From Mesobacillus foraminis (GTDB lineage: Bacteria; Bacillota; Bacilli; Bacillales; Cytobacillaceae), in the NCBI RefSeq assembly GCF_004340465.1, contig NZ_SLVV01000008.1, positions 282,121 to 346,120 on the forward strand: DNA of 64,000 nt. Direction: 5' to 3'. Both the position numbers and the translations under genes were made by a program. Below, one piece after another: positions 34,552 to 42,804 of the stretch. A model generated the notes under the pieces. It had not been told where the DNA came from. It made no database searches and worked only from the letters and a program-made list of their open reading frames with translations. Numbering within the stretch: position 1 is the first letter of the stretch; the number at the start of each line of letters is the position of its first letter.

Positions 34552-35277
34552 TTGAGAGAGATGTATTCTTCCATTGTCGAAAATATTAAAAGTGCAATAA
34601 TGGTCATTGATCCACAGAATATGGTTGTTTCTGTCAATCAGCAGTGTGAAAAACTTCTGAAAGTAAATCGGGAAGATATTTTATATAAGGACATCTTTCA
34701 GGCTTTTCCTGATGCACCCGAGGAAGTAAGACATATTGAAAACGCAATGAAGTATGAACAGGAATATGTTGTGGATGTTATGCCGTATAAATGGGGTCCG
34801 TATAACGCTTATTTTACCTTGCAAACCAAACTTCTATATGAAGATGGCCTGGTTGTCGGTGCCATGGCGGAGTTCTCAGATATAACCAAGTATATTGAAC
34901 GGGAGGCTGCCCTCAAAAAAAGTGTAGAGGAAATGGCAGCGAATCTAGTGCCCATTTCTTGTTCGATTGCGGTGCTTCCATTAACTCAGCCAATCGTATC
35001 AGAATTGGAGCCAGGGTATTTTATCGAAAAGGTTCTGACCTCCGTTCACTCGCTGCAAATAACGAAGGTCATTTTAGATGTTACGGCAATCTATGAAGCT
35101 GATGCAAATTTTTATGATTCCATCACACTTCTTGCTCGTGGAATGAAATTAATTGGAAAGGAAATGATTCTCACCGGGTTTCGCCCGCAAGTAGCAAAAC
35201 AAATGGCAGCGATGGGAGTCAATTTACGGGGTATAGAGATCTATCCTACTTTAAAGAGAGCCATGGAAGTATACTAA
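34552..35277 (+). CDS. PAS-STAS signalling protein (RsbR-like)
   Basis: 241 residues. PAS domain at about 1-115 (MYSSIVENIKSAIMVIDPQN, MAEFSDITKYIEREAA), a short helix, then a STAS domain at about 128-240 (IVSELEPGYFIEKVLTSVHS, KVILDVTAIYEADANFYDSI). RsbR-type proteins build stressosomes and are phosphorylated on a Thr or Ser after a conserved Asp in the STAS domain; here the position reads EADANF, so the usual acceptor appears to be Ala. TTG 34552 has AGGAAGGG 9 nt upstream. A sensory role, perhaps with the MEDS protein, is inferred. Confidence 0.75.
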   Translation: MREMYSSIVENIKSAIMVIDPQNMVVSVNQQCEKLLKVNREDILYKDIFQAFPDAPEEVRHIENAMKYEQEYVVDVMPYKWGPYNAYFTLQTKLLYEDGLVVGAMAEFSDITKYIEREAALKKSVEEMAANLVPISCSIAVLPLTQPIVSELEPGYFIEKVLTSVHSLQITKVILDVTAIYEADANFYDSITLLARGMKLIGKEMILTGFRPQVAKQMAAMGVNLRGIEIYPTLKRAMEVY

Positions 35278-35288
35278 TTGCAAAAAGT

Positions 35289-35321
35289 ACAGCCTTCCGA
35301 TTACCTGGCAGGCTGTTTTTA
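35289..35321 (+). terminator. Terminator after the PAS-STAS gene
   Basis: ACAGCCT pairs with AGGCTGT, then TTTTTAT. Confidence 0.7.
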
Positions 35322-35381
35322 TGATAAATATAATAGTCTTGCGTCATCTTGTGTGGCAAGGAGAGCTGGTTTTAAAAGGAT

Positions 35382-35423
35382 GACCGCAAATCATCTCCTC
35401 AGAGACAATTTGCGGTCTTTTTT
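35382..35423. terminator. Terminator of the hxlAB operon
   Basis: A perfect 10-bp stem, GACCGCAAAT/ATTTGCGGTC, with a T-run on the plus side. On the minus strand it follows the hxlB stop. Confidence 0.7.
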
Positions 35424-35427
35424 GCTT

Positions 35428-35985
35428 TTATTCCAAATTTGCATGCCTGCCAAACATGGTCTTTGAGTCCTGGCCTTTTTTCTCCATGACCCTTAAAATG
35501 ATAGAGTCGAAAAATAATAGGAGGGTTTGCTCAAACAGTGAGCCCATTGGCTGTATGGTTTCAGACTGGCCAGATGACTGATCCTTTGGAGCACCAGGCA
35601 TTTGGACGGTGATGTTTGCCAGCCTTCCAATGGTGGACTCAGGCTTGATTGTTACCGCAGCGATGGTTCCGCCGATGCTTTTGGCTTTTTCGGCCATGGA
35701 GACTAGGCTTTTGGTTTCGCCAGAGCCTGAAGCGACAATCAGGATGTCGTCCTGTTCAAAGTTTGGCGTCACGGTTTCACCGATGACATAAGCGTCGAGC
35801 CCCATATGCATCATTCTCATGGCAAAGGACTTGGCCATCAGCCCGGAGCGGCCAGCCCCCGCTACAAAGATTTTCTTCGATTCAAGAATGGAGTTGACGA
35901 GGTTTTCGGCTTCATCACCATCAATGTAATCAGGTGCCCCTTCCAGCTCTTTCAAAATTTCCGCTAAATATTGAGTCGTATTCAT
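35428..35985 (-). CDS. hxlB: 6-phospho-3-hexuloisomerase
   Basis: Isomerises D-arabino-3-hexulose-6-phosphate to fructose-6-phosphate, the second step of ribulose monophosphate formaldehyde fixation. SIS-domain protein of 185 residues with VAGAGRSGLMAKSFAMRMMH, YVIGETVTPNFEQDD and VASGSGETKSLVSMAE. It ends KTMFGRHANLE, a conserved C-terminus. It starts 5 nt after hxlA on the minus strand, in one operon with it. Confidence 0.95.
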   Translation of the reverse strand: MNTTQYLAEILKELEGAPDYIDGDEAENLVNSILESKKIFVAGAGRSGLMAKSFAMRMMHMGLDAYVIGETVTPNFEQDDILIVASGSGETKSLVSMAEKAKSIGGTIAAVTIKPESTIGRLANITVQMPGAPKDQSSGQSETIQPMGSLFEQTLLLFFDSIILRVMEKKGQDSKTMFGRHANLE

Positions 35986-35990
35986 AGGTG

Positions 35991-36623
35991 TTATCCTTGC
36001 TTGATCATTTCCTGCATTTGGGCCGCAGCACCTTTGAGATCGTCCTGCCCGGTGATTCCTCCACCGACAATGACAAGATCCGGCTGCGCTTTAATCACTT
36101 CAGGAAGCGTATCGAGCTTGATGCCGCCTGCGATCGCTGTCTTCGCATTTTTAACGACGTCTTTGATTGCTCTCAAATCTTCAAAAGAGTTCTGTCCCAC
36201 TGCCTGCAGGTCATAGCCTGTATGAACGCAGATATAGTCCACGCCGAACTCATCCAGTTCTTTGGCACGTGCTTTTTTATCTTTGACCGCAATCATATCC
36301 ACGAGGATTTCTTTCCCTTGTTTTTTGGCTTCGGCTACTGCCCCCTTGATTGATTCATCTTCGGCAGCACCCAGAATGGTGATAATGTCGGCACCTGCTT
36401 CAGAGGCTTTCATCACTTCATAGCCAGCTGCATCCATAATTTTAAGGTCAGCCAGGACTTCCAGGTTCGGGAAGGCATTTTTCATTTCTTTTACGGCTTT
36501 CAGGCCTTCGTTAATGACGACCGGCGTGCCGATTTCAACCACATCAATATATTCCTCAACTTGTTTCACAAGCTCAATTCCCTCAGGGATGTTCACTAGA
36601 TCCAATGCTAATTGCAATTTCAT
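35991..36623 (-). CDS. hxlA: 3-hexulose-6-phosphate synthase
   Basis: Condenses formaldehyde with ribulose-5-phosphate; in Bacillus this serves formaldehyde detoxification. OMPDC-superfamily barrel of 210 residues: LQLALDLVNIPEG, VVEIGTPVVINEG, ADLKIMDAAGYE (the DxKxxD metal site) and ICVHTGYDLQAVG. ATG 36623 has GAGGAGTG upstream. Divergent from hxlR, as in Bacillus subtilis, where HxlR activates the operon on formaldehyde exposure. Confidence 0.95.
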   Translation of the reverse strand: MKLQLALDLVNIPEGIELVKQVEEYIDVVEIGTPVVINEGLKAVKEMKNAFPNLEVLADLKIMDAAGYEVMKASEAGADIITILGAAEDESIKGAVAEAKKQGKEILVDMIAVKDKKARAKELDEFGVDYICVHTGYDLQAVGQNSFEDLRAIKDVVKNAKTAIAGGIKLDTLPEVIKAQPDLVIVGGGITGQDDLKGAAAQMQEMIKQG

Positions 36624-36784
36624 TTTGCTTCACTCCTCATGTTTTAAGCCTCGGTGAACAGTAGTAATATTCCCTATTCGTCTCCACTCAGTGTTGTAAG
36701 GATATTCCTTTCTGCTATTCCACCGGAATTACTGCAAGTATAGTACGTAATCCATCCTTGTGTAAGTACGCACTTTTATTTTAC

Positions 36785-36812
36785 ATAGTGCTAAAAAGTA
36801 TACTAAGTGCTA
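36785..36812. promoter_or_regulatory. Candidate HxlR operator
   Basis: ATAGTGCTA and AAGTGCTAT are directly repeated about 20 nt apart around AGTATACT, between the divergent hxlA and hxlR genes. HxlR is known to bind direct repeats upstream of hxlAB; the exact match to the published box was not checked. Confidence 0.45.
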
Positions 36813-36848
36813 TGGAGTAAACTATGATAGTGGCAGGGAGTGATGAGA

Positions 36849-37235
36849 ATGTCACGTTTGGAAGATAAAACATTTAACTGTGAAAAGGAATTAACCCTTT
36901 CCGTCATTGGCGGAAAATGGAAGATGCTGATTCTGTGGCATCTTGGGAAAGAAGGGACCAAGCGATTTGGGGAGCTGAAGTCCCTGATGCCGGGAATCAC
37001 TCAGCGAATGCTGGTGAATCAGCTGAGGGAACTGGAAGAGGACAGAATTGTTGAGCGCAAAGTCTACCCGGTCGTTCCTCCAAAGGTGGAGTATTCCCTG
37101 ACGGAACAGGGGGAAAGCTTGATGCCAATTCTGGATTCCATGTATGAGTGGGGGAAGACTTATATGAAGGATGTCGGTCTGGCGCCATTGGAGCGGAGTG
37201 AGCAGTACGAGCAAGAAATGGGTGTAAAAAAATGA
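36849..37235 (+). CDS. hxlR: HxlR-family winged-helix regulator
   Basis: Activator of hxlAB in response to formaldehyde. 128 residues with [20 protein letters not shown] (the cysteine near the N-terminus is the conserved formaldehyde-sensing position), the recognition helix [20 protein letters not shown], and the wing [23 protein letters not shown] 36849 gives [14 protein letters not shown], matching Bacillus HxlR, with GGGAG 8 nt upstream; GTG 36840 and ATG 36843 are rejected. Confidence 0.95.
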   Translation: MSRLEDKTFNCEKELTLSVIGGKWKMLILWHLGKEGTKRFGELKSLMPGITQRMLVNQLRELEEDRIVERKVYPVVPPKVEYSLTEQGESLMPILDSMYEWGKTYMKDVGLAPLERSEQYEQEMGVKK

Positions 37236-37266
37236 CGTGTGAGCAGCCACACGTCATTTTTTTATT
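37228..37266. terminator. Terminator after hxlR
   Basis: AAAAAATGACGTGTG pairs with CACACGTCATTTTTTT; nearly symmetrical, so it may also serve the DUF2922 gene on the minus strand. Confidence 0.85.
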
Positions 37267-37279
37267 GCCTTTATGAATT

Positions 37280-37498
37280 TTAGAGTATTTCGTAATCGGT
37301 CACATTGCGCTCCACGACGCGGGCACTGTCAACGCCCACAAGGTTGCCGTAGTTGGAGTAGAAGGCGTTGGAAGCGATGATCGCTTCCATTGCCAGCTTG
37401 ACGGCCGCGGTGCTGATTGGCTCGATGGGGTTTTCGACGGTCAGCTTGGATGTTTTGCCAAGACTGGTGACGAATTGCAATTCCAGGGTTTTAGCCAT
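37280..37498 (-). CDS. DUF2922 family small protein
   Basis: 72 residues, MAKTLELQFVTSLGKTSKLT at the start and VDSARVVERNVTDYEIL at the end, matching the DUF2922 family common in Bacillaceae. Function unknown. It is the second of two small genes in one unit; AGGAGG-like AAAGGAGG precedes the ATG. The paired occurrence with DUF1659 is usual. Confidence 0.85.
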   Translation of the reverse strand: MAKTLELQFVTSLGKTSKLTVENPIEPISTAAVKLAMEAIIASNAFYSNYGNLVGVDSARVVERNVTDYEIL

Positions 37499-37532
37499 GG
37501 TTACTACCTCCTTTCTTGTTTAAAAATAGGGA

Positions 37533-37748
37533 TTAAAAGATATCATAGTTGTCAGTGCGCTCCACGGAGACCAGCGGGTAGGCGCTCAAGGTTCCAAGCG
37601 CTGTGGCTGCCTGTTGCAGCTGGTCCGGAGTGGCGGTTTTCCTCACATTGGAGTACGCCTTTCCTTTTAAAATCGCCTCGCCTTTTTCGTTCATGCCGGT
37701 TTCGAACATCAGTGTGATGCGTGAATTCTTCATCATTGCCTGTGCCAT
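37533..37748 (-). CDS. DUF1659 family small protein
   Basis: 71 residues; SRITLMFETGMNEKGEAILK, YSNVRKTATPDQLQQAATAL and the ending SVERTDNYDIF mark DUF1659. It shares the C-terminal V-E-R-x-x-D-Y-x-I/L ending with the DUF2922 protein encoded next to it, so the two may be distant relatives or form one complex (inference). AAAGGAGGTGATG gives a strong ribosome binding site. Confidence 0.85.
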   Translation of the reverse strand: MAQAMMKNSRITLMFETGMNEKGEAILKGKAYSNVRKTATPDQLQQAATALGTLSAYPLVSVERTDNYDIF

Positions 37749-37852
37749 TGTTCATCACCTCCTTTCACCCTCTATATACGGAGAAATGGAGGAAAAGGAC
37801 AGGGTGGGGCATATTTTATTTTGAGATTTTTCGGATGTTTTTATTTTTTTAG

Positions 37853-37882
37853 TTGCAAAAGCGTTTACATTCTGTTTATAAT
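37853..37882 (+). promoter_or_regulatory. Promoter with overlapping cre-like site
   Basis: TTGCAA (37853-37858) and TATAAT (37877-37882) are 18 nt apart. CAAAAGCGTTTACA (37856-37869) matches 12 of 14 cre positions and covers the -35 box, so glucose repression of the kdgK operon is likely. Confidence 0.65.
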
Positions 37883-37895
37883 ACAGATAAATCGA

Positions 37896-37917
37896 TTTAC
37901 TAAACCGATTTAGTAAA
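37896..37917 (+). promoter_or_regulatory. LacI-family operator of the kdgK operon
   Basis: TTTACTAAA-CCGA-TTTAGTAAA, a 22-bp near-perfect palindrome right after the promoter. Its core TAAACCGATTTA recurs as TAAACCGGTTTA at 42130, so both should bind the LacI protein encoded at 41104. Confidence 0.75.
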
Positions 37918-37957
37918 ACGGTTTAGGATCAAACTTTCTCAGGAAAGGGTTCATGCT

Positions 37958-38716
37958 ATGAAAAATGTAATTGTTCCAATGAATGCTTTTAATTACTTAG
38001 AAGTTTTAGAGAAAGGGCAGGCTTCGTTCATTCGTTTGATTGCTGAAGCTGGCGCCTTTGGAGTGGAAATCCGCCGGGAATTATTGCCGGAACAGGATCT
38101 TTCAATAGAAACCATTCGAAAAGAAATTCAACGATATTCACTGTTCACCGTGTATTCCGCACCGGTGGAACTCTGGAAAGAGGACGGCAGCTTAAACTCA
38201 GGGATCTTGGAAAGAACCTTTGAAGAGGGACGGGTGCTCGGTTCCAAGTGGATCAAGGTCTCCCTTGGCCACTTCCATCGGGAACATTCAGATTTGAAAG
38301 CCTTGAGAAACTATCTGTCCCGGCAGCCGGATGTGCAGCTGCTGGTTGAAAACGACCAGACTCCTTATGGCGGGAATGTTGAGAACTTAGCTTCCTTTTT
38401 TGAAAGCGCCACCGAACAAAGTGTGCCTGTCAAAATGACATTCGATGCCGGGAACTGGTTTTACGCGAACCAGGACGTGGAGGAAGCCTTAAGCAAGCTG
38501 GCGCGGTACGTTGGGTATCTGCACCTGAAGCAAGTGGAAGTTCAAGACGGGGAACTGGTGACATTGCCCCTTGTAAAAGGCGGGGGACACAGTTGGGAAA
38601 AGGTGAAGGAGAGCCTTCCAGCCGGGATTGTAACGGCCCTTGAGTTTCCGATTGAACCGAAGGAAAGAACGAAAAAGTATATCGAGATGATGACAGAAAG
38701 CGAGGTTCTATCATGA
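37958..38716 (+). CDS. Sugar phosphate isomerase/epimerase (TIM barrel)
   Basis: 252 residues of the AP-endonuclease-2-like isomerase superfamily. GVEIRRELLP, WIKVSLGHFHREH, LLVENDQTPYGG (metal-binding Glu), MTFDAGNWFYANQD and YLHLKQVEV (metal ligands), ALEFPIEP at the end. It probably interconverts the incoming sugar before phosphorylation by the coupled kinase, whose start overlaps its stop (ATGA). The exact reaction cannot be read from sequence. First gene of a LacI- and probably CcpA-controlled operon. Confidence 0.8.
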   Translation: MKNVIVPMNAFNYLEVLEKGQASFIRLIAEAGAFGVEIRRELLPEQDLSIETIRKEIQRYSLFTVYSAPVELWKEDGSLNSGILERTFEEGRVLGSKWIKVSLGHFHREHSDLKALRNYLSRQPDVQLLVENDQTPYGGNVENLASFFESATEQSVPVKMTFDAGNWFYANQDVEEALSKLARYVGYLHLKQVEVQDGELVTLPLVKGGGHSWEKVKESLPAGIVTALEFPIEPKERTKKYIEMMTESEVLS

Positions 38717-39693
38717 AGGAATTAGATGTTGTGACCTTTGGGGAAGCGATGGCGATGTTCATGGCGAGCCACCTAGGCCCCTTGCATGAGGTCAGCCAGT
38801 TTACCCGCGAGCTTGCCGGGGCTGAAACCAATGTAGCCATCGGGCTTGCCCGGCTTGGTCTTCGTTCTGGATGGGCCAGCAAGGTAGGGGACGATGCTTT
38901 TGGAAGGTTCATCATGGAACGGCTCAAAAATGAAAACGTTGACACTGGGCATGTTATCACCGACAATCAGTATCCGACAGGGTTTCAGTTAAAATCCGTA
39001 GTGACGTCCGGGGATCCTGAGGTCCAGTATTTCCGGAAGGGATCGGCGGCCAGTCATTTATGGATCGGTGATTTCGATGAACATTATTTTAAACGTGCCA
39101 GGCATCTGCATATGACGGGAATTCCCCTGGCTCTATCGGATAGCGCAAGATCCTTTGCCAAACATACTTTGGCTTTTATGAAACAGAATGGAAAGAAAAT
39201 CTCATTTGACCCGAACCTGAGACCAACCCTTTGGAACACGGAAGAAGAAATGGTGAGGGAAATCAATGAAGCTGCGTTTCAGGCGGATTACGTTTTGCCG
39301 GGAATCGCGGAGGGCGAAACCTTGACCGGCTTCCAGCAGCCGCGGGATATTGCTTCCTTTTACCTGAATCAAGGGGTTGAAGCGGTGATCATCAAGCTTG
39401 GTGCCGGGGGAGCTTATTTTAAAAGTCGAACAGAAGAAGGCTGCATTCCGGGATTCCACGTGGACAAAGTGGTCGATACCGTTGGAGCAGGAGATGGATT
39501 TGCCGTAGGAGTGATTTCAGGACTCCTTGAAGGGCTTTCTATCGGGGAAGCGGTGTTAAGAGGAAATGCGATTGGCTCACGGGCTGTCCAGTTCCCTGGC
39601 GACAATGATGGCTATCCAACAAAAATAGAACTCGAAGATTATATAAAACGAAACCTAGAAGGAGTGAACGAACATGAATCAAACCCTTGCTAA
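38713..39693 (+). CDS. PfkB sugar kinase, 2-keto-3-deoxygluconate kinase type
   Basis: 326 residues. VVTFGEAMAMFMASHLGPLH, LAGAETNVAIGLARLGLRSG and VDTVGAGDGFAVGVISGLLE are PfkB signatures; the YFRKGSAASHL segment is typical of KdgK-like kinases. Expected to phosphorylate KDG or a related ketose acid. Its stop overlaps the MFS gene start by 20 bp. In Bacillus, kdgK is normally beside the aldolase kdgA; none is present here, so the substrate may not be KDG. Confidence 0.82.
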   Translation: MKELDVVTFGEAMAMFMASHLGPLHEVSQFTRELAGAETNVAIGLARLGLRSGWASKVGDDAFGRFIMERLKNENVDTGHVITDNQYPTGFQLKSVVTSGDPEVQYFRKGSAASHLWIGDFDEHYFKRARHLHMTGIPLALSDSARSFAKHTLAFMKQNGKKISFDPNLRPTLWNTEEEMVREINEAAFQADYVLPGIAEGETLTGFQQPRDIASFYLNQGVEAVIIKLGAGGAYFKSRTEEGCIPGFHVDKVVDTVGAGDGFAVGVISGLLEGLSIGEAVLRGNAIGSRAVQFPGDNDGYPTKIELEDYIKRNLEGVNEHESNPC

Positions 39694-40957
39694 GAAGAGA
39701 TGGCTGTATTTAATCCCGATTGCATTTATTACCTACAGTCTTGCCTATCTTGACCGAGCCAATTATGGATTTGGGGCAGCGGCGGGGCTGGCTGAGGACC
39801 TGAACATTACGGCGGGTACTTCTTCGTTATTAGGTTCGCTGTTCTTCCTGGGCTACTTCTTTTTCCAGGTGCCTGGAGCGGCATTTGCGGAAAAGAAGAG
39901 CGCCAAGCTGTTAATTTTCTGGTCCCTGATTTTATGGGGATTGCTGGCGACAGCTACCGGAATGGTGACCGACATTAAAGCATTATTTGTGATTCGCTTT
40001 ACCCTTGGAGTCGTGGAAAGTGCGGTTATGCCGTCCATGCTTGTGCTTCTGAGCAACTGGTTTACAAAGGCCGAGCGTTCCCGGGCCAATACGTTCCTGA
40101 TTTTAGGAAACCCGGCAACGGTTTTATGGATGAGCATTGTGTCCGGCTATCTCGTTGAATCTGTCGGCTGGAGATGGATGTTTATCATTGAAGGTCTTCC
40201 GGCTGTCATCTGGGCCTTTATCTGGTGGAAGATTGTCAACGATAAGCCTCGTGAAGCAAAATGGCTGACAGATCAGGAAAAGAACGATCTGGAAAAGCAG
40301 CTGGCGAAAGAACAAGAAGGCATCAAGCCGGTGAAAAACTACGGAGAAGCATTCCGTTCCAAGCCCGTTATCCTGCTAAGCGCGCAGTATTTTCTTTGGA
40401 GCATTGGGGTCTATGGGTTCGTGATGTGGCTTCCTTCAATCATTCAGGCAGCGCCGAACATGAATATCGTGAAAACCGGCTGGCTGTCGTCTGTTCCTTA
40501 TATTCTGGCGGTGGTTCTAATGCTTGTGGCTTCGTATTTCTCTGATAAAACAATGAACAGGAAAGCATTTGTGTGGCCATTCTTGCTGGTTGGGGCTGTG
40601 GCATTCTATGCATCCTATGCCATCGGAACGGAGCATTTCTGGATTTCCTTTATCCTGCTGGTCATTGCCGGTGGCGCGATGTATGCCCCGTATGGACCGT
40701 TCTTCGCGATCATTCCGGAAATTCTGCCTCGCAATGTGGCCGGTGGAGCCATGGCGTTGATTAACTCCATGGGAGCACTTGGTTCCTTCCTTGGAGCCTA
40801 TGTTGTTGGCTATTTGAATGGTGCGACAGGCGGGTTCGGCGCTTCCTACATTTTCATGGCCGGGTCACTGTTTATCTCAGCCATTTTGACCATCTGGGCG
40901 GTAAAAGCGGGAAAAAAGGAGAGCAGGCAAAGCCCTAAGGTTGTGGCAAGTGCGTAA
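39674..40957 (+). CDS. MFS transporter, anion:cation symporter (hexuronate/sugar acid) type
   Basis: 427 residues, 12 membrane segments. FITYSLAYLDRANYGFGAAA is the ACS-family first helix; FFFQVPGAAFAEKKSAK and FTLGVVESAVMPSMLVLLSN follow. Family members import galactonate, glucarate, hexuronates or phthalate. Translationally coupled to the kinase, so it very likely imports the substrate of the isomerase and kinase. A clear terminator follows. Confidence 0.88.
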   Translation: MNQTLAKKRWLYLIPIAFITYSLAYLDRANYGFGAAAGLAEDLNITAGTSSLLGSLFFLGYFFFQVPGAAFAEKKSAKLLIFWSLILWGLLATATGMVTDIKALFVIRFTLGVVESAVMPSMLVLLSNWFTKAERSRANTFLILGNPATVLWMSIVSGYLVESVGWRWMFIIEGLPAVIWAFIWWKIVNDKPREAKWLTDQEKNDLEKQLAKEQEGIKPVKNYGEAFRSKPVILLSAQYFLWSIGVYGFVMWLPSIIQAAPNMNIVKTGWLSSVPYILAVVLMLVASYFSDKTMNRKAFVWPFLLVGAVAFYASYAIGTEHFWISFILLVIAGGAMYAPYGPFFAIIPEILPRNVAGGAMALINSMGALGSFLGAYVVGYLNGATGGFGASYIFMAGSLFISAILTIWAVKAGKKESRQSPKVVASA

Positions 40958-40975
40958 TGAATCTTACTGGATTTT

Positions 40976-41014
40976 GAGGATGGCCAAATTGAAAGCGCCA
41001 TCCTCACTTTTTTA
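40976..41014 (+). terminator. Terminator of the isomerase-kinase-MFS operon
   Basis: GAGGATGGC pairs perfectly with GCCATCCTC, then ACTTTTTTAT. Confidence 0.85.
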
Positions 41015-41103
41015 TAAAAAGTAAGCCTATCTGTCTGACGCTGGATAATTTGGAGATTTGCCGCTAAAATGAAGCTAGCAGCAGAGGAAAGAGGAAGATA
41101 GGC

Positions 41104-42081
41104 ATGCAGAAAGTAACGATGGCCGACGTGGCCAGGGAAGCTGGAGTTTCCAAAAGCACGGTTTCCCAGTTTTTAAATAAGCGGTATGAATACATGGGGG
41201 AAAAGACGAAGCGTAAAATTGAGGAAGCCATTGAAGCCCTCGGCTATCAGCCTAATTTTATCGCCAGAAGCCTGAAGCAGAAGCGCACTTCGATGGTAGG
41301 GATCATCGTGGCGAACATCACGCACTACTTTTCAACCGAGGTCACCCGGGCAATTGAGGATTTCTGCCACCAGCATGATTTGCATGCGATTGTATGCAAT
41401 GCCGATGACGATCCGGAGAAAGAGAAGAAATACATTGAAATGCTGCAGGCCAAGCAGGTGGACGGCCTGATCATTTTTCCGACCGGGAAAAACAATGAGC
41501 TTTATAAAAGCATGGTGAAGCAGGGCTATCCGGTGGTGTTTGTTGACCGCAGCGTGGAGGAGCTTGAGGTGTTTTCCGTGATTACGGACAATGCCCAGTC
41601 GACCTACAGAGCGATTCAGCATTTTATTAATGGCGGCCATAAGCATATTGCCTTTGCTGTGCAGCCGCTGACGGTTTCGACACGGATGGAACGGCTCGAG
41701 GGCTATAAAAAGGCGTTGAGGGATGCGGGACTTGAGATCAATCCTGACTTCATAACGGAAGCCAGCATTCCGGAGATGAAAGGGAAGCTTAAGAAGCTGT
41801 TTTCTCTGGACGTGAAGCCGACCGCCCTGTTTGCGGCAAATGACCGGGTGTTTATGGCGGTGACGGAATTTCTAAAGGAAAAAGGGATCCAGCCGGGGAA
41901 AGATATTGAACTGGTGGTCTTTGACAATATTCCATTCCTTCATTTGCTCGAGACTCCGATTTCGTTCATTACCCAGCCGGCGGCGGAAATGGGAACTAAG
42001 GCGGCGGAGCTGTTGTTTCAGCAGATCAACCAGGAAGAGAAAGAGCCGGAAGTGTTTGTGTTTCCGAGCAGATTGACTTAG
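41104..42081 (+). CDS. LacI-family transcriptional regulator (KdgR-like)
   Basis: 325 residues. HTH VTMADVAREAGVSKSTVSQF, hinge YQPNFIARSLKQKRTSMVGI, effector domain with FAVQPLTVSTRMERLEGYKK and FAANDRVFMAV. ATG with GAGGAAGATAGGC upstream. It lies between the two enzyme blocks, each headed by an A/T-flanked TAAACCGRTTTA palindrome, and so probably controls both. The effector is unknown. Confidence 0.88.
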   Translation: MQKVTMADVAREAGVSKSTVSQFLNKRYEYMGEKTKRKIEEAIEALGYQPNFIARSLKQKRTSMVGIIVANITHYFSTEVTRAIEDFCHQHDLHAIVCNADDDPEKEKKYIEMLQAKQVDGLIIFPTGKNNELYKSMVKQGYPVVFVDRSVEELEVFSVITDNAQSTYRAIQHFINGGHKHIAFAVQPLTVSTRMERLEGYKKALRDAGLEINPDFITEASIPEMKGKLKKLFSLDVKPTALFAANDRVFMAVTEFLKEKGIQPGKDIELVVFDNIPFLHLLETPISFITQPAAEMGTKAAELLFQQINQEEKEPEVFVFPSRLT

Positions 42082-42129
42082 GGGCTGGAGGAGAGTTTGT
42101 GGTTCGGCCCCTTTGTATTGGGTGTTTGA

Positions 42130-42141
42130 TAAACCGGTTTA
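42130..42141 (+). promoter_or_regulatory. LacI-family operator of the second HPS/PHI pair
   Basis: TAAACCGGTTTA, a perfect 12-bp palindrome 25 nt before the start of the next gene; same core as the operator at 37896. Confidence 0.75.
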
Positions 42142-42165
42142 GTAGAATGTTGAGGAGTGTTCTTA

Positions 42166-42801
42166 ATGAAAATACAATTGGCATTGGATCGGATGACCAT
42201 TCCAGAAGCGGTTGGGATGGCGGAGAAGGTGGCACAGTCCGTTGACTGGATCGAGGTCGGAACCTCTCTGATCAAAGAGTTTGGCGTTGACAGTGTGAAG
42301 GAAATGAAACGGGCATTCCCTGACAAGGTGATTGTCGCGGATATTAAAACGATTGACAATGCGCGCTATGAATTTGAAATGTGCTTTGAGGCCGGGGCGG
42401 ATGTGGCGACTGTCATGGGAGTGTCGCCGCTTGTGACGATTGACGCCAGTATGGAGGTTGCGGGGCGTTATGGCAGAATGGTGATGATTGATTTGTTAAA
42501 TACATCTGAAGAGCAGCAACGGGAGCTGTTGAAGTATAAAGATGCCATCTTTTGCGAGCATGTCAGCAAGGACCAACAGGAAGAAATGGGGGCAAAGAAT
42601 CAGGGAAGAGGAAGCTCCATCTTTTCTGGTGAAAGGATGGTGGCGGTGGCCGGGGGAATTACCCTTTCGTCGCTTGTGCAGCTGCAGCGGACACTAAAGC
42701 CCGAGGTGGTAATTGTCGGTTCCGCAATAACGAAGGCGGAGAACCCATCAGAGTCGGCGGCCCAGTTTAAAGAACTGATTTTACACGGAGAGGGGAAATA
42801 A
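42166..42801 (+). CDS. Divergent hexulose-6-phosphate synthase / OMPDC-superfamily lyase
   Basis: 211 residues, related to hxlA at 36 kb but clearly diverged. LQLALDRMTIPEA vs IQLALD, WIEVGTSLIKEFG, VADIKTIDNARYE (DxKxxD metal site kept), ATVMGVSPL, FCEHVSKDQ (His) and AVAGGITLSSL. The superfamily includes 3-hexulose-6-phosphate synthase, 3-keto-L-gulonate-6-phosphate decarboxylase and OMP decarboxylase, all with the same fold and metal site. ATG 42166 has TGAGGAGTG upstream. Control by the KdgR-like LacI protein, not HxlR, argues for a role in sugar catabolism rather than formaldehyde fixation. Confidence 0.78.
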   Translation: MKIQLALDRMTIPEAVGMAEKVAQSVDWIEVGTSLIKEFGVDSVKEMKRAFPDKVIVADIKTIDNARYEFEMCFEAGADVATVMGVSPLVTIDASMEVAGRYGRMVMIDLLNTSEEQQRELLKYKDAIFCEHVSKDQQEEMGAKNQGRGSSIFSGERMVAVAGGITLSSLVQLQRTLKPEVVIVGSAITKAENPSESAAQFKELILHGEGK

Positions 42802-42804
42802 ATC

